Made by a program: the position numbers and the translations under genes
Source: Henckelia pumila
Lineage: Eukaryota; Streptophyta; Magnoliopsida; Lamiales; Gesneriaceae
Assembly: GCF_033568475.1 (NCBI RefSeq)
Contig: NC_133123.1
Location: 4,960,001 to 5,024,000 of the forward strand
Length of the DNA stretch: 64,000 nucleotides
Direction of reading: 5' to 3'
Notes under the pieces: model-generated
Told to the model about the DNA's origin: nothing
The model's database searches: none
Seen by the model: only the letters and a program-made list of their open reading frames with translations
Shown: piece by piece, positions 1 through 12,287 of the stretch
Layout: the number at the start of each line of letters is the position of its first letter
Position numbering within the stretch: the first letter of the stretch is position 1

Positions 1-197
1 AGGTCAAAGACTCGAAATTCGTTTTTATGTTGAGATGACCCTAAGTGGATGCCGAGCTAAGGTGCCTCACCGAGCCCAGCTGTCATTCCGGCAAGTACAA
101 TGTAACGGTAATAATTTTTTTTTTTTTTTTTGAATTTTATTCGATCTGAGCCGTCCACCTGTCCCAAGATCAACGACCTGGATTGATCCGAACTTTC

Positions 198-206
198 TAT
201 AAATAG
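198..206 (+). promoter_or_regulatory. TATA box of the antisense ORF
   Basis: TATAAATAG lies about 215 bases before the ATG at 422, followed by a pyrimidine-rich leader holding a triplicated segment (about 270-400, unit near ctcctttgctcttcttccc). This position suits a pol II promoter that would transcribe the extra ORF separately from the LTR-driven transcript. Confidence 0.6.
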
Positions 207-421
207 ACCTCACTGTAAAAATTTCATTTTTACTTTCTCCGTCTCCTGTTTTTGTGAATTCTCTCTTGAATTCCTTTCTTTTTCCGAGCTCCTTTGCTTT
301 TCTTCCTTTCTCAAAGTTTCCAAGCTCCTTTGCTCTTCTTCCCTTCTCGAAGTTTCCGAGCTCCTTTGCTCTTCTTCCCTTCTCAAAGTTTCTGAGCTCC
401 CTAAGTAAGTGAACACTCCCC

Positions 422-2472
422 ATGGCTACTTCTTCCCGAGCTTATTCTGGAAGCTCAGACGAAGTATTTGCTGAGGTGGATCGATTTGATTCCCTCGCTC
501 TTACTGCAAGAGAGCCTACAGGCCAGGATCCTGCTTTCGCGTCATTCCCTGCTCAGGATGATGACCTGGGCTACGACCCTGAAGCCCCTGTGGTGCCGTG
601 GTATGAGCAATACCCCTCCGAGCTGGATGCTTCGGAGAAGGAGAAGATAAGAGCTCTATCCCACGCCCCTAAAAATTACAAGTTTGTCATTCCTGACCCT
701 ACAGACCGAGCTAACCACCCTCCTCCAGGATTTTATACTTTTTACTTAGATCAGCTGGAGGCAGGTCTTAGATTTTCCCTCCCCTTACTTTTCCAACAGC
801 TCAGCCGATATTATGAGCTTCACCTAGGACAGTTCACCCCCAACTCCTTCCGAACTCTTTGTAGTTTTGTAGTTCTTTTTAGGACTCTAGGCTTTGAGGT
901 TAACTGTTTTACCATTTGTAACTTCCTGCTGCCCAAACGTTCTGAGGAGGGCCCCTTTTATTTTTCCTGCCGACCCAACTGTAAATTTTTTAAGGGTTCT
1001 CCCAGCTCCAATAAAAATTGGAAAAATTCCTTCTTTTTTGTATGTCCCTCCGATGATTGGGACATATGTTCTGCCTGGAGGGACGTTCTCCCCCTCCTAC
1101 CTGTTCCCACCCCGGGCTTTCGTCAAGGGGAATTGTTTACTGGAGCCCAAAGGGCTATAGGGGGAAGGTGCTTTGATGTCTCTGCCCTTTTGGCAGAGGA
1201 CCTGCTCTGCCACCATGGGCTCAGCTCGGCAGATGTTTCCGTTCGAGGAAACTTAGGTACGGCCCTTCCCCCGCCCGCGCTCCGCTTTACTAATATTATG
1301 CTATCTCATTTCTTGTCCTGACCTTCCCTATGTCTCGTGCAGAAAAAAGGGTTATGGACTCAGCAATGAGGAGAATGTTAGAGAAGAAGAGAACAACTGC
1401 CCCATCAGGGAGCCGAGCTGCAGGGAGCTCAGCCAAATCTAAGGCCCCTTCACCACGGGCCACCAACAAGCCAGAGCCTTCTGCCACCCCGTCCAAAGGC
1501 TCCAAAAGGCGAGCACCGTCAAGCCCTCACTCGGAGGTAGTGGAGCTGGACTCCGGGAAGTCTTCTATTCCGGAGGTGGCGCCCCTTCGTCAGTTCAGGG
1601 CGGAGAAGCCTCAGACTCCCGTGGTCCGGTGCAGGACCAATTTCTTCGAAATGTACCACGATGCCCTGCGCATTGTGGGGGTCGGGCCTACTCCCACGGC
1701 TGGGTCAGTCCTCCGGGATATGATTTCCCAGGCTGATGCCGATTATGTGAAAAGCCTTGGATGGGCTGAGCTGATGCAACGTTCTAACACTGCCTCAGCT
1801 GAGGTAACCTTCCTTTGTTCAGTACTTTATGTTCCACTTTTGCATTCTCTTTTAATTGTTCTTTTTATTTCCTAGGCTGCTGTCCTGAACGCCGAGATGT
1901 CCCACCGAGCTTCCCTGACTCGAAAGCAACTCTCTAAGGATGCCCGAGGTTATGAAGCTCATTGTGCTGAGCTTAGCCAGTTAGCGGAGGAGGCGAAGCT
2001 TGGTTATGATAAGGAGGTAGCCAATCTCCGAGCCCAGATGGAGGAAATGAGGATGGGCTTCCAAACTGAGCGGCTGAAGCATCAAAATGACCTCCGGGTT
2101 TCCGAGGTGCAGAAGGAGAATCTTCGGGGCGAACTCAAGGGATCCCATGATCAGCTTGCTCAGGCCCTTCAAGAGCTAGAAGCTTCCCGAGCTGAGCTTT
2201 CCAAGGGAGCTGAAGGCTTCAAGGAGGCATTCTTGAAGTCTGATGAGTATATGGACGAGGTGGCTGCTCAAGCCTATGGTTATCTGGCCAAAGGGTTCGA
2301 CGGCTGCACTCAGCAGTTCAGGGCGGCAGGCTATCCTCCTGAAGGGACCTCTGTGGACTTCCTGGACCTGGACGGGTTTGCCCTCTCCCTTACCTCAGCA
2401 GAGGCAGCAAAAGAGGATGGGGGCGCAGATGAACAGGGTGAGGATGAAGGCGAGGGGGAGAATGAGAGTTAA
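422..2472 (+). CDS. Antisense extra ORF of the Tat element (putative gypsy-type transposon domain plus coiled coil)
   Basis: This lies on the strand opposite to pol, in three consecutive coding blocks (about 422-1255, 1340-1802, 1876-2472) separated by short stretches with GT and AG borders that look like introns. Block one (MATSSRAYSG...) holds a globular region with LRFSLPLLFQQL and QFTPNSFRTL, resembling the plant 'putative gypsy type transposon' domain family. Block two is basic and Ser/Pro-rich. Block three is a long heptad-rich coiled coil ending in an acidic Glu/Asp/Gly tail. Extra antisense ORFs are known from Tat elements; their role is unknown. The domain name is from memory, so medium confidence. 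Confidence 0.65.
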
Positions 2473-2750
2473 TTTAGGGTTTTTGGAGATGTAAACATTT
2501 AAATTTTTGTCAGATTATGCAAACTCAGTTCTATTATCATTCTTTTAGGTTATCACAATTTGAGTTGCGATTACTAACACCTTAAAATGAGCTGAGCCGA
2601 GCTCCCTGGAGGGATGCAAAATTAACACTTAAAAATAAACGAACACCCAAAAGGCCTTGAGCTGAGCTTACCTCTAGGTAGCCGAGCCGAATTCCCTAAG
2701 GTGGCTGAGCTCCCGAAAGGAAGGCAAGATGAATACTTAAAAATTAACTA

Positions 2751-3335
2751 ACTCCCGAAGGTGAGCTGAACTGAGCTCCTGAAGGGAGGCAAATTAGATT
2801 CTTGAAAATTAACTAACTCCCGAAGGTGAGCTGAACTGAGCTCCTGAAGGGAGGCAAATTAGATGCTTGAAAACTAACCAACTCCCGAAGGTGAGCTGAA
2901 CTGAGCTCCTGAAGGGAGGCAAATTAGATGCTTGAAAATTAACCAACTCCCGAAGGTGAGCTGAACTGAGCTCCTGAAGGGAGGCAAATTGGATGCTTGA
3001 AAACTAACCAACTCCCGAAGGTGAGCTGAACTGAGCTCCTGAAGGGAGGCAAATTGGATGCTTGAAAACTAACCAACTCCCGAAGGTGAGCTGAACTGAG
3101 CTCCTGAAGGGAGGCAAATTCGATGCTTGAAAACTAACCAACTCGCGAAGGTGAGCTGAACTGAGCTCCTGAAGGGAGGCAAATTAGATGCTTGAAAATT
3201 AACCAACTCCCGAAGGTGAGCTGAACTGAGCTCCTGAAGTGAGGCAAATTAGATGCTTGAAAATTAACCAACTCCCGAAGGTGAGCTGAACTGATCTCCT
3301 GAAGGGAGGCAAATTAGATGCTTGTCTTAAAATAA
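2751..3335. repeat. Tandem array, 65-bp unit, about 9 copies
   Basis: Units opening actcccgaaggtgagctgaa recur every 65 bases, at 2751, 2816, 2881, 2946, 3011, 3076, 3141, 3206 and 3271, nearly identical in the middle. Diverged relatives with the same GAGCTGAGC words extend upstream to about 2580. This is a second, independent array within the Tat element, next to the 45-bp array; the two units share gagctgaac but not their length. Confidence 0.95.
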
Positions 3336-3580
3336 GCTAACACCCGGAGGCGTTGAACAGAGCTGAGCTGTAGTAGCCGAGCTGAGCTGCCGTAGCCGAG
3401 CTGAGCCTCTGGAACCAAACCCCCGACCTGACCTAAAATGTGTTCTTAGATTGCCTAATTGGACTCCCGAGCTCCCGAGCTCCTTAACCAATATTCCTGG
3501 ACCGTGAACTCCTCTACATAAGACCATTATGAAGTGACCCGCAACTGAACTGCGCCCGAAAATCAGGGTCGAGGTGACTA

Positions 3581-4185
3581 GACTAAGGCAAAGGGCTGAA
3601 CCAAAGTCAGGGGCCTAAGAGGCGTGACTAAGGTGATGAGCTGAACCAAAGTCAGGAGCTTAAGAAGCGTGACTAAGGTGATGAGCTGAACCAAAGTCAG
3701 GGGCCTAAGAAGCGTGACTAAGGTGATGAGCTGAACCTAAGTCAGGGGCCTAAGAAGCGTGACTAAGGTGATGAGCTGAACCCAAGTCAGGGGCCTAAGA
3801 GGCGTGACTAAGGTGATGAGCTGAACCAAAGTCAGGGGCCTAAGAGGCGTGACTAAGGTGATGAGCTGAACCTAAGTCAGGGGCCTAAGAGGCGTGACTA
3901 AGGTGATGAGCTGAACCAAAGTCAGGGGCCTAAGAGGCGTGACTAAGGTGATGAGCTGAACCAAAGTCAGGGGCCTAAGAGGCGTGACTAAGGTGATTAG
4001 CTGAACCCAAGTCAGGGGCCTAAGAGGCGTGACTAAGGTGATGAGCTGAACCAAAGTCAGGGGCCTAAGAGGCGTGACTAAGGTGATGAGCTGAACCAAA
4101 GTCAGGGGCCTAAGAGGCGTGACTAAGGTGATGAGCTGAACCCAAGTCAGGGGCTTAAGAAGCGTGACTAAGGTGATGAGCTGAA
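3581..4185. repeat. Tandem array, 45-bp unit, about 13 copies
   Basis: Units opening gactaaggtgatgagctgaa recur every 45 bases (for example at 3671 and 3716) with few substitutions. The array lies inside the Tat element between the end of pol and the antisense ORF. Because 45 is a multiple of three, one minus-strand frame stays open as a 15-residue repeat, which I regard as a by-product rather than a protein. Similar arrays are known in Tat elements and can seed satellite DNA. Confidence 0.95.
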
Positions 4186-4286
4186 ACGCATTTACATCAA
4201 TATTTCTGAAAAAATAACTGCTTATAGATTAACGTAAGTGTAGCTTGTACAAATTACAACTTAAAGGAAAATTGAACTTGCAACAT

Positions 4287-7200
4287 TTAGGAATAATATT
4301 TGCGTAAATTGTAAGCGCTCCAAGGTCTCTTCAACATCTTTCCTTTTGAATCCTCCAAGTAGTAAGCATCCGAACTGAGCCTCATCACCACCTTGTATGG
4401 TCCTTCCCATTTAGGGTCGAGCTTCCCTACAGCCACCTCCTGAACTTTTCTCAGCACCAAATCTCCTACCTGGAAATCCTTCCTGCGCACCCGACGATTA
4501 TAGGACCGAGCTATCCTGTTCTTGTATGCCTCCATCCTGATAGCAGCAGCTTCCCTCTTTTCACCCAAAAAGTCTAAGTCTTCCCTCCTTCTCTTTCCAT
4601 TTTCTTCATCATAGAAAATGATCCGAGCCGACTCCTCTCCAATTTCTACTGGCAGGACGGCCTCATTTCCATACACCATACTAAATGGAGTCTCTCCGGT
4701 TCCAATTCTAGGTGTGGTACGATATGACCATAACACACTAGGGAGCTCTTCCACCCAATTTCCCTGGGCTTGGCCTAAACGCGTCTTCAAGCTTTGCACC
4801 AAAGACCTATTAGTCACCTCCACCTAACCATTACTCTGAGGATAATGGACAGATGTGAAGTGTTGCTGAATTTTCATTTCCTTACACCAACCTTGTACTC
4901 GAGCCCCTTGAAACTGCCTCCCATTGTCAGATATGAGCTTACGTGGTACTCCAAATCTGCACACAATATTCTTCCACAGAAATTTCAAAACTTCCCCTTC
5001 AGTAATTCGAGCTAAAGCCTCTACCTCAACCCATTTAGAGAAGTAATCAATGGCAACCAACAAGAATTTCTTTTGAGCTGGGGCTGGAGGGAAAGGACCC
5101 ACAATATCAATTCCCCATTGATCGAAAGGACATGCTGCTACTATCCCTTTCATTAACGCTGCTGGTTGGTGCTGAAGTTTACTATGTCTTTGACAACTAT
5201 CACAAGAATTCACCAAAGTTGTGGCATCTTTCAGAATAGTGGGCCAAAAATATCCTGCCAAGAGAACCTTACGGGCTAGAGAATAAGACCCCAAATGATT
5301 ACCACAACACCCCTCGTGTATCTCCCTTAGGACATAATGAGCTTCTTTGGGGCCTAAACATTTGAGAAGAGGTCCGGTAAATGACCTCTTATAAAGAACT
5401 CCCTCCATCATCACAAAGCGGAGACTCCTCTGTTTTAACCGATATGCCTTCTTTGGATCCTTTGGTAACTCACCCTTCTCTATGTAATCCAAGAGTTCTT
5501 TTCTCCAGTCACTCTCTTCTTGAGCTAATGACGCGAGCTCAGTAGAGGGTGTCAATTCCACTTGCACAACAACTTCCCTGGTCTTCCAGCTATGAAGTGA
5601 GCTAGCCATCTTGGCGAGATAATCTGCTTTTTCATTGCCCTCCCTCGGGATTTGTTCAAACAATACCTCATCAAAGAAACCCTTAGCTTCCTCTATCGTC
5701 CTCATATATTCCTTCAGCTTTTCATTTTTGACTTCATACGTTCCATTCACCTGCTGGGCTACTAACTGTGAATCAGAGTAGAGGTGCACCCGAGCTGCCC
5801 CAACTTGCCTAGCTGCTCGGAGGCCAATCAACACAGCCTCATACTCTGCTTCATTATTAGAAGCTCGAAAATCCAACCTAACTGCCAATCTGATCTCATC
5901 TCCACGAGGGAAGATCAAAAACACCCCCACCCCACATCCTTCACTATTAGAAGAGCCGTCAACATATACTTTCCACAAATCCTCTGCTTCCATATGTCTC
6001 GTTTCGGCAAGGAAATCAGCTAACGCCTGGGCTTTAACGGCCGTCCTTGGTGCATACTGGATATCATACTCACTGAGCTCTGTAGTCCACTTTACCAACC
6101 TTCCCGAAATATCAACTCGAGTTAATATCCTCCCAATATGGCTGTTGGTTAGCACCTCAATAGGATGTGATAGAAAGTAAGGTCTGAGCTTCCTTGCTGT
6201 CATAACCAAGGCTAATGCTAACTTTTCCACCTCTGAATACCGAAGTTCTGCACCCTTAAGAGCATGTGAGAAGAAATAGATAGGGTGTTGAGCTGTTTTC
6301 TCCTGTCTAATAAGTACTGAGCTAACGACCCCTTCCAAAGCTGATAAGTAGATGTACAATGGTTCACCAGGAATTGCCTTAGCCAACACAGGGAGCTCAG
6401 CTAGGTAACTCTTTAAGTCATCAAATGCCTTCCCGCACTCATCATCCCATTCAAACTTCTTGGCTTTGCGAAGCACCTTGAAGAAAGGTAAGCTTCTATG
6501 GGCTGATCTTGATATAAATCGAGACAAGGCTGCAATCCTTCCTGCCAACCTTTGAACTTCTTGCAAGTTACGGGGAGCGGACATGGATTGGATAGCCTGC
6601 ACCTTCTCAGGATTGGCCTCTATGCCCCTCTCAGTAACCATATATCCCAAAAACTTACCTCCCCTGACTCCGAATACACACTTCTCCGGATTAAGCTTCA
6701 CCTGATAAGCCCTCAAAGTCGAGAAAGTCTCCTCTAGGTCGGCCAGCAACCCCACATCATCCTGAGACTTTACCAGAATATCATCTACATAAACTTCCAC
6801 ATTTCTGCCAATTTGGGAAGCAAACACTTTGTCCATGAGTCTTTGATAAGTGGCCCCTGCATTCTTCAAACCAAAAGGCATCACTCTGTAACAAAAAGTT
6901 CCATGAGAGGTGGTGAAACTTACTTTATCTTGATCTTCCTCCTCCAGAGGAATTTGATGATACCCCTGATATGCATCCATAAAGCATAAGTACTGATGAC
7001 CTGCCGTTGAATCAACCAATTGATCAATTCGAGGCAGGGGATAGCAATCCTTGGGGCCGGCCTTATTTAGGTCCCTGAAATCAACACACATCCTCCACTT
7101 GCCTGAACTCTTAGGGACAAGGACCACATTAGATAACCAGGTAGGGAATTGCACTTCCCTAATGTGTCCTGCCTTAAGAAGTTCCTCTACCTCTTTTTTA

Positions 7201-9395
7201 ATGACCTTATCCTTGTCTGGACCAAAATGTCTCTTCTTCTGTTTTATCGGTCTTACTCCCGCAAGAATATTTAATCGATGAACCATAATTTCTGCACTGA
7301 CCCCTGTGAGCTCCGATACAGACCAAGCAAAAACATCTTTGTTCTTCCTTAAGCAACCAACCAAATTTTGCTTCACTGATGGGCTCAGGTCAGCAGCTAA
7401 TTTGACAATCTGAGCTCCCGGGATTAATTCCACCTTCTCATGACCTTCTTCAGACATCAGAAGCACCTTCTGTCCTTGCGCCTTCGATGTTCGACCTATT
7501 GAAACCATTCCTACCTCCCTCTTCTTCTTCTTTGAATCAATCCTTACCTCATTCACATAGCATAACCGAGCTGCTTTCTGATCACCCCGAACAACCCCCA
7601 CTTCTCTTCCACTTGGGAACTTCAACTTCTGATGATAGGTGGATGCCACGGCTCGGAAATCACTCAGGGCAGGGCGCCCCAATATTCCATTGAAAGAGGA
7701 TGGTGCCTCCACCATGGTGAAGCAAGCCATTTTGGTTACTCTCTGCTCTCCACTTCCAAGGGACAAGGGGAGCACTATCTGTCCCAATGGTTGCAGAGCA
7801 TGGCCCGTGAACCCATACAACTCTATGGTGATTGGATCCAATTCAAATCCTTCCAATTTCATTTGATCCAGAGTTTCTTTAAAGATAATGTTTACTGAAC
7901 TCCCAGTATCCACAAAGATACGAGCCATGTCATAATTGGCTATGGTCAAGGTGACCAATAGGGGATCATTATGAGGTAACACCACATCCTTTAAATCTTC
8001 CCTTCCGAAATTGATGTTCGGGTCAGTGGGACAGCTGAACTGGGAACTTACCTCAAAATTTTCCAACCTACGCCCGTGAGCTTTGCGAGCCCTTCCCGAA
8101 TCTCCATCTGTACTACCACCGGAGATCATATGGATAACACCCCTATCGGGATGATTTGCAATCTGCTGCACCCTATCTCCTTGACCGTTTGGAGGAGCTC
8201 TTCCATGATGATCACCTTGATTCTCTCTATCTTCATTCCTTTGATTCCTCCATTGGGGAGCTCGGCCTTGGCGAGGAGGATTTGCTCTTCGAGTCAGCTC
8301 AGCTCTGATTCGAGGGTCATCATACATGATCCTTTGAACCTCCTCACCTAACCTCTGACAATCATTGGTGATATGCCCATACTCCTGATGAAAATCGCAA
8401 AACTTGTCAGATGGCGGTAACCGCGGGCCTTTCTCAGCATTACGGGGCCTCACAAGTGCTCGCCTATCCTCACATACTTGCATTGCCTTCTCCAGGCTCA
8501 CCGATAGGGGTACATAGGGGTAAGGTCCTTTGGTCCTATTCATCTCTTCTGCCACCCTCTTCCTTCCTCCTTCTGTCCTTCCCTCGGCCTTTGCTCCCAC
8601 CTTGGCACTGGGTTTATTCCCAGACATTCCTTCCTGTCTCCTCTGCCTCTGTGCATCTTCCAAATTCACGTACTTCTCAGCTCTGCTAAGGAGCTCATCA
8701 TAAGTCAAAGGAGGCTTCTTGACTAAGGATCTGAAAAACTCCCCTCCTCTCAACCCTTGAGTGAAAGAGTTGACCAAGGTGTCAGCAGTGGCAGCAGGTA
8801 CTTCCAGAGCTGCTGTATTGAAGCGCTGGACATACTCCCGCAACGATTCTACCTCAGATTGCTTCATATTGAACAAACTGAGAGAAGTCTTCAAATATTT
8901 CTTGCTACTCGCATACTGGTGTAGAAAAGCTGAGCTGAAGTCATTGAAACTCTGAATACTACCAGGCTGTAAAAGGTTGAACCATTGCTGGGCTGACCTT
9001 ACCAAAGTAGTGAGGAAGACCCGACATTTAATTGCATCTGAATATCTATGCAACAAGGCTGCATTTTCAAATCTCCCCAAGTGTTCCTCTGGATCTGAGC
9101 TCCCGTCATACTCCCCTAAAGTAGGCTGCTTAAAATTTGCAGGGAGTTCCTCATCTAAAATAGCCCGAGCAAAAGGACTTTCCCTTTGTATAGGCCCAGG
9201 CCGACCTCCCACTTGCCGACCTAGTCTCCTAATCTCTTCCCACACCGCGTCCATCGGGTTTGGCTGACCCACGGGAGGAGGTGGTGGATTGTGACCCATG
9301 GCCGCTTGCACCGTTTGAGTGATGAACTGGCTGAGCTGATCTACAGTCATATCTGCCACATTTCCTCTTCCCCTTCCTCTTCCTCTTCCTGCCAT
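4287..9395 (-). CDS. Tat-lineage gag-pol polyprotein (gag, protease, RT, RNase H, second RNase H, integrase)
   Basis: The reading starts at the ATG at 9395, about 20 bases after the primer-binding site. In order: retrotransposon gag domain (about residues 110-230), a zinc-knuckle-like CDFHQEYGH segment (near 335), protease with VDTGSSVNIIF (near 493), reverse transcriptase with the YVDDILV box (near 867), RNase H, a second archaeal-type RNase H starting VYVDGSSNSEG (near 1140), an integrase zinc-binding segment with CDSCQRH (near 1400), the DDE core starting GIDIVGPFP, and the integrase C-terminus near 4300-4800. It copies and integrates the element. It is a fossil that looks nearly whole, with about one break. 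Confidence 0.9.
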
Positions 9396-9435
9396 ATCAA
9401 CGTCTTAGCTCGATGTTCCCACAGACGGCGCCAAT

Positions 9436-10096
9436 TGATATACCTCAATAAAGTGATCTCCTTGGACGAGCTGAAGAAACTCCTCCAAATAAGAGATGAA
9501 CTGCTGCTGACCTGAAACCACTGACAAGAATGTTAAGGGGGGCCGGAAGGTGTTCCGGCGTATCCCCTCCGACGCTCAAGTCAGATGCTAGGATAGCAAA
9601 AATATAGAGAGTGGTGTGTGCCCACGAGTGAAGAATTTAGGATGCAAATAATGAAAATGAACCTGGTATTTATAGGAGAGAGCTCCGGATTTAACGCCTA
9701 CCTTCCTTATCAAAAATCCGCGAATCCCGGGATCACAATCCCGAATATTTAGGCTGAGATCTCGCCCGAATCTTGTCTGAGCACTGATCCTAACATCTTA
9801 GCTAGCTCATCAAGGTTGTCCAACCCCTCTACCGAGCTAACTCCCTACTGCCATAGGGGCTGAGATGAATTCCAGAGCTCCCAACCTAAGATGGGGAAGG
9901 AGTTTGAAGGAGGTCCTGAGCTCCCGAGCTGAGCTCACCGAGCTCCCGAGCTGAGCTCCCGAGCCGAACTGGATGATGGTGTGGATGAGCTTGACTGAGC
10001 TCCGAGCTGACCTCCTGGACCATCCTGTCTATCTAAAGATTGATCTTTATCTTAGGGTCATTTTTGAGCTGAGGTGATTTTCTCCTCGGGGTATCA
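9436..10096 (-). repeat. 5' LTR of the Tat-lineage element (about 661 bp)
   Basis: On the plus strand the block begins TGATATACC and ends GGGGTATCA, giving the TG...CA borders and short terminal inverted repeat expected of an LTR. It abuts the primer-binding site at its low-coordinate end. A TATA box (TATAAATA on the minus strand) lies at 9667-9674. The stretch 9890-10020 is crowded with GAGCT/CCGAGCT words. Only one LTR is in the window, so the borders rest on the inverted repeat and the primer-binding site. Confidence 0.82.
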
Positions 10097-10101
10097 ACTA
10101 T

Positions 10102-10477
10102 CTTAATGTATTGTATACATTAAAAAGAAGAAAAAAAAAAAGAGAGAAAACGGTCTCCCACCACACGCGTACTATAATGGGATGGATATCTGGGCCCACT
10201 TGAACTGTCCCTCCTTCTTTACGCCACGCGGCCACGGACATGTTATTATCCATCTATGTACGAAGTGGATTCTTTGTGCATAACATTTTTTTCCATTAAA
10301 TAAAATTAATAATAGGATGAAACTAGATTTCAAATATTTATTTTATAAAAAAAAGTAATTTCTTTTATGGAAATGGTCCAACAAAGATATTTTTAACAAA
10401 ATTAAAGCGACGGGTTATCTCACAATAGTTTTTGTTTTTGTGTTAAATTATGTTTGGGTAGACGATTGAATCATGAT
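10102..10477. other. Spacer between the Tat and copia elements
   Basis: AT-rich unique-looking sequence with a purine run near 10125-10150. I see no gene, repeat or signal in it. Confidence 0.6.
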
Positions 10478-10482
10478 ATTTG

Positions 10483-10922
10483 TGTTAGGTGGCATATTAA
10501 AGAGAATAAGTGATAGGTGACAAGTGGTGGTTGAAAGTTGTCAAGAATTAAATTTCACGCGTAAAAGAAGTCCTAAAAATAGAGGCCTTCATTCCTCGGT
10601 TGAAACATCCCAAATTCGAGAGAAGCAAATATCAAGTGAGTAAAAGAAACAAAAGAGTTTCTTGAGTGTTTTCGTTCGTGTGAGTTAGAGAAATAATTAT
10701 TTCTCGGTAATACTCGGGGTTTGTGTTGGTGAAAGATATCGTGTTTTGTATACACATGTAATATTTTTCCAGTAATAAAGATTTGTAGCAGCTCTGTGGA
10801 CGTAGCCTATATTGGGTAAACCACGTAAAAATATCGTGTTCTTGTTGATTACTTTATTCCGCAATTATTTGGGTTTTATTGTCCGTCGGTCATCGGTTAT
10901 TATGGAATGTAATTTCGTAACA
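10483..10922 (+). repeat. 5' LTR of the copia element (440 bp)
   Basis: Begins TGTTAG and ends CGTAACA, directly followed by the initiator tRNA-Met primer-binding site. It matches the 3' LTR along its whole length with scattered substitutions and a few small indels, which points to considerable age. Confidence 0.95.
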
Positions 10923-11837
10923 ACTGGTATCAGAGCCTTGATGTAAAATTTCCTAAATTCTGATTATGCTCTGTGGTTGCAGCTCTGTCTGAAATTCCAC
11001 ATCAGAAAATATTTTTTGAAATTTTTTTAGGCAAAAATAATGACCGAAAAAGATGGATCTGGCCTTGGCATCAACAAGTTCGATGGTTCAGACTTTACGT
11101 TCTAGCGGTTAAAGATTATAGATTATCTGTATAGCAAGAAGCTACATCAACCTCTATTGGGAAAAAAAACCAAAAAAATGGAGGCTGGTGAGTGGGAGCT
11201 TCTTGACCGACAGGTGTTAGGGGTTATTCGATTGACCATAACAAAGAACGTGACACATAATAAGGCGGAGGCAAATACCACGGAGGAGATGATGTCCATC
11301 CTATCAAACATGTACGAGAAGCCATCAACCAATAATAAAGTACATATGATGAAAAAGTTATTTAACTTGAAGATGGGCGAAGGCGGTTCTATTTCAGCAC
11401 ATATCAATGAATTCAACACGATTGTTTCTCAATTGTTGGAATAAATTTTGATGATGAGATTCGTGCACTTATTCTTTTGGAATTTTTGCCAAATACTTGG
11501 GAGCCGATGCGGGCAGCAGTTAACAATTCTGTTGGCAAAGAAAAAATACAATTCAATGATGTCAGAGACCGGATTCTTGTCGAAGAAGGTTGCAGGATGG
11601 ATTTTGGTGAAAGAGCATCATCGAGTTCTGCTCTTAATCTTGATAACATAGGCAGGAGCATGAATGTCGAAAAAAATTATAACAAATGGCGGAGCAGTTC
11701 CAAGTCAAAGAATGGTAAAGATAAAAATACACTTGAAAATAAGTTTAAGTGATGGAGCTGCGGTGAGATTGGCCACTTGAAAAGAAACTGAAAATCAACA
11801 AACAATGCAAATGTTGTTACTGAGGATGTACACGGTG

Positions 11838-12217
11838 TGTGACGCCCGGGGCTGAAGAGGCGGGGAGTGATCGCCGGTGCCAAGAGGTTGCACGGACAAT
11901 GAGCGGCTCCTGAAAGGCTTCTAGGCGGAGGGAGACATGAATGAACCGATTCCGTGCCGGAATGAGAGGAGATTATGAGACTGTGTAGGTATGTGACTAC
12001 ATAGTTGAGGAGGGATTAAAAGATTTCATATGTACTGCTCATATCAAGAAGGTGCATCTTTTTTTCGGGAGCTCATCACATAAGAACTCTAAAGTTAAGC
12101 GTGCTTGACTTGGGGCAATTATAGGATGGGTGACCATCTGGGAAGTTTCTCAGGGTGCGTGTGAGTGAGGACATAAGCACGCTGAAAAGATCCGTCTTGA
12201 TACAGTGGGACGTTACA
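11838..12217 (+). repeat. Cassandra 5' LTR with 5S-like segment (about 12030-12165)
   Basis: Begins TGTGACGCCCGG and ends GACGTTACA. The 5S-like part contains counterparts of the internal pol III control region of 5S rRNA (agttaagcgtgcttg and ggatgggtgacc). Its central part is altered compared with genuine 5S rRNA. Confidence 0.92.
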
Positions 12218-12287
12218 AATGGTATCAGAGACGACCTCTCTTAGTACGGTATGGTTCGGGGACAAACCAAGCGGAAGCTGGTGGGCA

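Larger units (their letters stand above)
1..10096 (-). mobile_element. Ty3/gypsy LTR retrotransposon, Tat lineage (Retand/Ogre-like), left end cut by window edge
   Basis: A minus-strand element. Its 5' LTR is at 9436-10096, followed by a primer-binding site reading TGGCGCCGTCTGTGGG on the minus strand (about 9418-9433), then a gag-pol polyprotein, two tandem-repeat arrays and an extra ORF on the opposite strand. Two RNase H domains in pol, tandem repeats downstream of pol and an antisense extra ORF are known marks of the Tat lineage. The 3' LTR is not in view, so no LTR-to-LTR age can be given and the target duplication (candidate actat at 10097-10101) cannot be confirmed. Coding capacity looks close to whole. 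Confidence 0.88.

Noticed and set aside
67-423. Minus-strand ORF with repeated GNFEKGRR-like segments
   Set aside because: It is the antisense of the pyrimidine-rich triplicated leader before the antisense ORF; low complexity and no family.
3872-4099. Minus-strand ORF made of a 15-residue repeat
   Set aside because: It is the 45-bp tandem array read in one open frame; no start context, no family, and the frame exists only because 45 is divisible by three.
2751-4185. CRISPR-like array
   Set aside because: The repeats are head-to-tail with no unique spacers and lie in a plant retrotransposon; a eukaryotic nuclear genome is not expected to carry CRISPR.
12030-12165. Genuine 5S rRNA gene (and a second at 12480-12615)
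   Set aside because: The central part diverges from canonical 5S and both copies lie within LTRs bounded by a target duplication, so they are Cassandra sequence.
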